DNA from: Actinocrispum wychmicini
Lineage (GTDB): Bacteria > Actinomycetota > Actinomycetes > Mycobacteriales > Pseudonocardiaceae
Direction of reading: 5' to 3'
DNA: 64,000 nucleotides
Assembly (NCBI RefSeq): GCF_004345645.1
Contig: NZ_SLWS01000008.1
Coordinates: forward strand, 248,001-312,000
Shown: piece by piece, positions 60,419 through 64,000 of the stretch
Layout: each line of letters opens with the position of its first letter
How positions within the stretch are numbered: position 1 is the first letter of the stretch
Notes under the pieces: generated by a model
The model's input: the letters and a program-made list of their open reading frames with translations, nothing else
Told to the model about the DNA's origin: nothing
The model's database searches: none
Program-made: the position numbers and the translations under genes

Positions 60419-61610
60419 CCGGCAGCGCGTGCAGCCCGTAGATGTCGGCGTACGTGCGCAGCGGCACTTCTTCCTGGGGCACGGCCAGTTCCAGGGTCGG
60501 GAACCGGTCGAGCAGCGCGGGGAACGCGACCCGCATCTGCACGCGCGCGAGTTGCTGGCCGAGGCACTGGTGGATGCCGTGGCCGAGGGAGACGTGGCCG
60601 TTGGCCTGACGGGTCAGGTCAAGGACATCGGGGTCGGGGAACCGTTCCGGGTCGCGGTTGGCGGTCTGGACGGACACGGTGACGCACTCGCCTTCCCTGA
60701 TGAGCTTGCCGTCGAGTTCGACGTCCGCCAACGCGGTTCGCGCGCCCGTGTGCGCGATGCTCAAGTACCGCAGCAACTCCTCGACGGCCTGGTCGATCAC
60801 GCCCGGGTCGGTGCGCAGCCGGGTGAGCTGGTCGGGGTGGACGAACAGGGCGAACATGCCCAGCGCGATCATGTTCGCGGTGGTGTCGAAGCCGGCGCCC
60901 AGCAACAGCGTGCCGATGTTGCCCAGCTCCTCGTCGGTGAGGTCCTCGGTGGTGAGGTCGCTGAGCAGGTCGTCGGTGGGGTCTTTCCGCTTGGCCAGCA
61001 CCAGGTCGGTCAGGTATCCCTGCAACGCGGTCAATGCCTCGTACTGGTCCTGTGGCGTGGTGTCGTGCGAGCTGTTCATGGTCGTCGCGTGCTTCTGGAA
61101 GAACTCGCGGTCCTCGTAGGGCACGCCGAGCAGTTCGCAGATCATCATCGCCGGGATGGGTTGCGCGTACGCCGACACGAGGTCCACCGTGGGTCCGTGG
61201 TTCGCCATGGCGTCCAGGTGGTCGGCGGCGACCTGTTCGACGCGTTCGGTCAGCAGGCGCATCCGGCGGACGGTGAACTTGCCGGTCAGCAGGCGCCGGT
61301 ACCGCGTGTGGTCGGGTGGGTCGACGCCGATGAACATCCCAGGCGGCGCGGGCGGCATCGTGCCCACCATCGCGCCCGCGCCCGGCAACGGTGAGTGCAT
61401 GAGTTCCTGGCGTGAACTGAATCGGAGGTCGGCGAGGACGGCGCGGTTCAACGCGTAGTTCGTGACCAGCCAGCCGAGGTGGCCGTCGGGATAGGTCATG
61501 CGTGCGAGCGGCCGTTCGGCGCGGAGCCGGGTCAGCTCCTCGGGCGGATCGAACGGACGGCCAGCCGGACGGTCCATGGGCAGTTCAGCGATCGGCGTCT
61601 CTTCGGTCAT
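60402..61610 (-). CDS. Cytochrome P450
   Basis: 402 residues. The heme-binding loop is LGHGIHQCLGQQLAR (Cys near 349); the I-helix oxygen-binding motif is LLGAGFDTTAN (about 237); the K-helix ExxR is EELLRY, and the substrate-recognition loop GVDPPDHTRYRRLLTGKFTV is typical of CYP105/CYP107-like actinomycete P450s. No ferredoxin gene follows. It is probably controlled by the divergent double-HTH regulator; substrate unknown. Confidence 0.93.
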   Translation of the reverse strand: MTEETPIAELPMDRPAGRPFDPPEELTRLRAERPLARMTYPDGHLGWLVTNYALNRAVLADLRFSSRQELMHSPLPGAGAMVGTMPPAPPGMFIGVDPPDHTRYRRLLTGKFTVRRMRLLTERVEQVAADHLDAMANHGPTVDLVSAYAQPIPAMMICELLGVPYEDREFFQKHATTMNSSHDTTPQDQYEALTALQGYLTDLVLAKRKDPTDDLLSDLTTEDLTDEELGNIGTLLLGAGFDTTANMIALGMFALFVHPDQLTRLRTDPGVIDQAVEELLRYLSIAHTGARTALADVELDGKLIREGECVTVSVQTANRDPERFPDPDVLDLTRQANGHVSLGHGIHQCLGQQLARVQMRVAFPALLDRFPTLELAVPQEEVPLRTYADIYGLHALPVTWQA

Positions 61611-61671
61611 GACTGAAAGCTACGTTGCGTTTCCATACTGCTCAACTTAAATCGACCTTTTTCCTGGGAAT

Positions 61672-61714
61672 CATTGCAATGGCGATGACACTGAACGCAA
61701 CGACCGTTGCAATG
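61672..61714. promoter_or_regulatory. Inverted/direct repeats of TTGCAATG
   Basis: CATTGCAATG (61672-61681) contains a palindromic ATTGCAAT; a second TTGCAATG lies at 61707-61714, 33 bp (about three helical turns) away. The pair lies between the P450 and the regulator starts, as an operator would. Confidence 0.6.
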
Positions 61715-61741
61715 AGATGGTCGTGAACGCACAATGGGCGG

Positions 61742-62671
61742 GTGCCAGGAGGCAGGTTGACCCCGGCGGACCGGGAACAGATAGCCGCGGGTCTCGCGGC
61801 CGGGCTCGAGTACGCGGAGATAGCCCGACGCCTGAACCGACCGACATCGACGGTCACCCGCGAAGTGGCGCGCAACAGCGGGCCCCACGGCTACCGCGCC
61901 GACCTCGCCACCCGCGCGACACATGCACGTGCCCGCCGCCGTAAACCCGTACTGCCCGCGGTGGCTCCGCTCGACGACAACCACGGACGCGACGCGACCG
62001 CGGTGGCCGCGTTCGAAGAGCAGTTCGTGGCGATGGTCGTGGAGACGGGTCTGCAGAGGATGGCCGCGCGTGTGCTCGCCCGCCTGTACCTCACGGACTC
62101 AGGCAGCTTGACCGCGGCGGATCTCGCGCAGTCGCTGCGAGTGAGCCCGGCCTCGATCTCGAAAGCAGTCGCGTACCTGGAAGGTATCGACCTGCTGCAA
62201 CGGAAACGTGACACCCGTCGACGCGAGCGGTACGTGGTCGACGACGACTTCCAGCTGCGCGCGTGGACAGCGAGCACGCGAACCAACGCGATGTGGGCGT
62301 CGGCCAGCCTGCGGGGAGCGGAGATCCTCGGCCCGCACACCCCCGCGGGCGCCCGCCTGGAATACCTGGGCCAGTTCTTCGAGCGCCTGCACCAGGACAT
62401 GCTCAACGGAGTGACAGCGGCCACGGTCGGCGACGCGCTGACCGTACTCGCGGCCCTTGTGCACGCCGGACGCCCACTGTCCGCGCAAGAACTGGCCACA
62501 GCGCTGGGTTGGACAGCCGACCGCGTCGGCGAAGCGTTACGAAGCGCGGCGGACAGCCCAGGTATGGCCGATCCGGTGGCCCTGCGCCACACCGAAACCG
62601 GCGCCTACGACGTGATCGCCAGACCGGAACGGCTCACCACACGGCAACGCGAGGCACTGTCCTCGTTGTGA
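61742..62671 (+). CDS. Regulator with IS30-like HTH and MarR/GbsR-like winged helix
   Basis: 309 residues. Residues about 5-47 (LTPADREQIAAGLAAGLEYA and RRLNRPTSTVTREVARN) resemble the HTH_38 domain of IS30-family transposases. Residues about 95-180 are a MarR/GbsR-like winged helix (LAQSLRVSPASISKAVAYLE; RRERYVVDDDF). A third helical domain follows. GTG 61742 or TTG 61757 (AGGAGG four bases upstream) may be the start. It is divergent from the P450 and likely controls it and itself. The fusion of the two HTHs is uncommon. Confidence 0.8.
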   Translation: MPGGRLTPADREQIAAGLAAGLEYAEIARRLNRPTSTVTREVARNSGPHGYRADLATRATHARARRRKPVLPAVAPLDDNHGRDATAVAAFEEQFVAMVVETGLQRMAARVLARLYLTDSGSLTAADLAQSLRVSPASISKAVAYLEGIDLLQRKRDTRRRERYVVDDDFQLRAWTASTRTNAMWASASLRGAEILGPHTPAGARLEYLGQFFERLHQDMLNGVTAATVGDALTVLAALVHAGRPLSAQELATALGWTADRVGEALRSAADSPGMADPVALRHTETGAYDVIARPERLTTRQREALSSL

Positions 62672-64000
62672 TCAGATCTTCGCCGCTACGACGTCGAGCG
62701 CGAGGCTGATCGCCGCGGCCGCGTTGGGCACGAGCAGATCAGACCGCAGCGTCTCCTGGCCGCCGATCGGCCGGAGATCCGTGTCCAGTGACAGCACCCG
62801 AGCGAACGAGTGCCCAGGGGGCATGTCGCGCTCGCGTTGGACGATCTCCCACCCGTAGTGCATGGGACGCCCACCGCGGCCGCTGAGCTCCGCGGCCGTC
62901 GCGGTCTCCCGTTCCAGCCACCCTGGATCGGTGATCAGCAGCAGCAGGCAGATCTCCGGACGCAGCGTCAACAGGTTGAGTGACACACCCGTGTAGTACA
63001 GCTTGGCGGAAGGCTCGTCGCGCAGTCGCTGGATCTCTGGTTCGTTCGCGGGAGTGAGGATGGGTTCACCGCCCACGTCGGCGTAGTTCTCGGCATCGAA
63101 GAGCTCTTCGATGTACTCGCGCTCGAAAGTCCTGCGTACCGTGAACTCCGCGTCGACGAAATGGTCGGAGAGGTGGCTGCCGCCGGGTTCGAGCGGTTGG
63201 AAGATCCCCGCCGGGATCACGTGGTTGAAGAACTTGTGTGTTTCGACGTCCTCGGAACGCGGAGTGAGCAGAACGTCGTAGCCGTGGGCGCGGCGCATGA
63301 CAACAGCGGCCGCGACGGACACCGCGGCACAGCGGTGCCGCCCGGTGAGCAACGCCGCGTCCGGGCCGCCGGCCTGTTGATGAAGCCACGCCCGCCGAGG
63401 AAGACGCTCGAGTCCGACGGGACGGTCCGGGTCGTCGGCCACCGCGTTCATCAACTCGGCGTCCAACAGTTCGCTCGTCGCCAGGGATCGGTAGTAACGG
63501 CCCGGGACGCAGTCGATTCGGACCGCCCCTGTGGCCGAGTCGATGTGCATGGTGTCGAGCGCCCAGGTCGGACCGTCCCAACGCCGGTTGTTCTCGCCAG
63601 CGGCGACCAGTTCGGCGTAGCGGTCCCACCCCCGCTCGTCGTAGTCACCGGGCCACCGCGACTTGTCTCGTTCCAGCCGCGTGGGCACGTCGCGTCCGAG
63701 AAGATCGCCGACTGCGGACTCGACGTCGTCCCAGCGGTCGGGTGGGGTGGGGAAAGCACAGATCGGCATGTCCGCGCCGAACAGGTGTAGCAAAGGGAAG
63801 CGCTGCTGGTTGTACAGCTGGCGCAGTGTCTCGAGGTATCCCGCGCCGCGCAGTGCCCTGGCCCGCTCGTCGGGTAGCGCCGAAGGTGCCTTGCTGGATC
63901 GCTTCAACTCCCGCGCGGCCTCGTTCCGCAGCCGGACAGCCTCGCGGATCTCGGAGTCGGTGGCACCAACAGTCGCGCACATGCGTTTGACACTGTTCCA
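62672..64000 (-). CDS. XRE-type protein with Nudix-like C-terminal segment (cut by window edge)
   Basis: Reads open from 62675 to the right edge; the ATG at 63982 is not necessarily the start, because the codons before it (WNSVKRMCATVGATDSEIRE) look like the end of an XRE HTH domain of actinomycete regulators. The central region has no recognised family. Near residues 258-300 (counted from 63982) PAGIFQPLEPGG then REYIEELFD resembles a degenerate Nudix box. The gene ends beside the double-HTH regulator (its stop at 62671). Function unknown; the HTH assignment is inferred from the short edge sequence. Confidence 0.6.
   Translation of the reverse strand, partial: WNSVKRMCATVGATDSEIREAVRLRNEAARELKRSSKAPSALPDERARALRGAGYLETLRQLYNQQRFPLLHLFGADMPICAFPTPPDRWDDVESAVGDLLGRDVPTRLERDKSRWPGDYDERGWDRYAELVAAGENNRRWDGPTWALDTMHIDSATGAVRIDCVPGRYYRSLATSELLDAELMNAVADDPDRPVGLERLPRRAWLHQQAGGPDAALLTGRHRCAAVSVAAAVVMRRAHGYDVLLTPRSEDVETHKFFNHVIPAGIFQPLEPGGSHLSDHFVDAEFTVRRTFEREYIEELFDAENYADVGGEPILTPANEPEIQRLRDEPSAKLYYTGVSLNLLTLRPEICLLLLITDPGWLERETATAAELSGRGGRPMHYGWEIVQRERDMPPGHSFARVLSLDTDLRPIGGQETLRSDLLVPNAAAAISLALDVVAAKI

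Noticed and set aside
1..64000. CRISPR arrays, tRNA/rRNA, prophage or integrase genes, toxin-antitoxin pairs
   Set aside because: I looked for regularly spaced identical repeats, tRNA-like clover sequences and integrase/transposase motifs and found none; the tandem repeats at 49.5 kb have no spacers.

Overview
The window is high-GC DNA with strong G/C codon third positions, many GTG starts and ATGA stop-start overlaps. It also carries an AfsR/SARP regulator, a LAL-type LuxR regulator, a DUF574 methyltransferase, a mycothiol-type (MDMPI) protein, an IdeR/DtxR iron box and a propane-type diiron monooxygenase. Together these point to a soil actinomycete, probably of the Pseudonocardiales (Lentzea, Kibdelosporangium, Amycolatopsis or Saccharothrix type); the exact genus cannot be read from the sequence. 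No rRNA, tRNA, CRISPR array, intact insertion sequence or prophage was seen. Gene density is normal for a chromosome.

Layout. 1-9.4 kb: the edge of a MocR regulator with its operator, an AhpD-like protein and a PEP-mutase-like enzyme, a 140-nt palindrome, two secreted proteins (one a six-Asp-box sialidase), an exonuclease, and several enzyme/regulator pairs (AKR/XRE, PPOX/HxlR), then a methyltransferase and a GtrA protein. 9.4-17.9 kb: a Calx-beta secreted protein, a 986-aa AfsR-type regulator, an RDD protein, an NCS1 permease, a nucleoside hydrolase, a ureohydrolase and a DUF574 methyltransferase. 18-25.3 kb: a decayed MocR remnant, an Ada-AlkA fusion glycosylase, and a four-gene sugar ABC operon (binding protein, two permeases, large unknown protein) behind a perfect LacI-type operator. 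25.4-32.4 kb: a MerR regulator with a probably leaderless MDMPI gene, an MFS exporter, a 27-residue ORF with a repeated RPTDW motif, a diguanylate cyclase, a GH18 chitinase and an acyltransferase.

33.2-36.0 kb is a compact DNA-alkylation-repair cassette: ogt, an ECF sigma factor overlapping a second Ogt-like protein, and a 2OG-Fe(II) oxygenase of the damaged-DNA Oxygenase-NA type. The ogt gene and the sigma gene share a 29-nt promoter pattern (CTCACRTT, 13 nt, ACGTCTAC), so the sigma factor probably controls itself and ogt. The Ogt-like partner may be its alkylation sensor. 36.1-44.5 kb holds a nucleotidyltransferase, an IdeR-boxed siderophore uptake operon without an ATPase, a glutamate-cysteine-ligase-like enzyme, an L,D-transpeptidase, an LLM flavoprotein and a small secreted protein.

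44.5-49 kb: a LAL regulator directly abutting a formamidase-family gene, and a RibD/DHFR-like reductase. 48.9-49.66 kb is non-coding: a G-rich tract, a 138-nt hairpin and a tandem-repeat array. 49.7-58.5 kb is one leftward operon for propane-type oxidation: a small unknown ORF, prmA, prmB, prmC, prmD, an amidohydrolase, a MIP18/DUF59 protein, a zinc alcohol dehydrogenase and a dedicated GroEL. It is driven divergently from a GAF/Fis-type activator that lacks a GAFTGA motif, with a perfect palindrome between them. 60.4-64 kb: a P450, an unusual double-HTH regulator and the truncated C-terminal part of an XRE-type protein with a Nudix-like segment.
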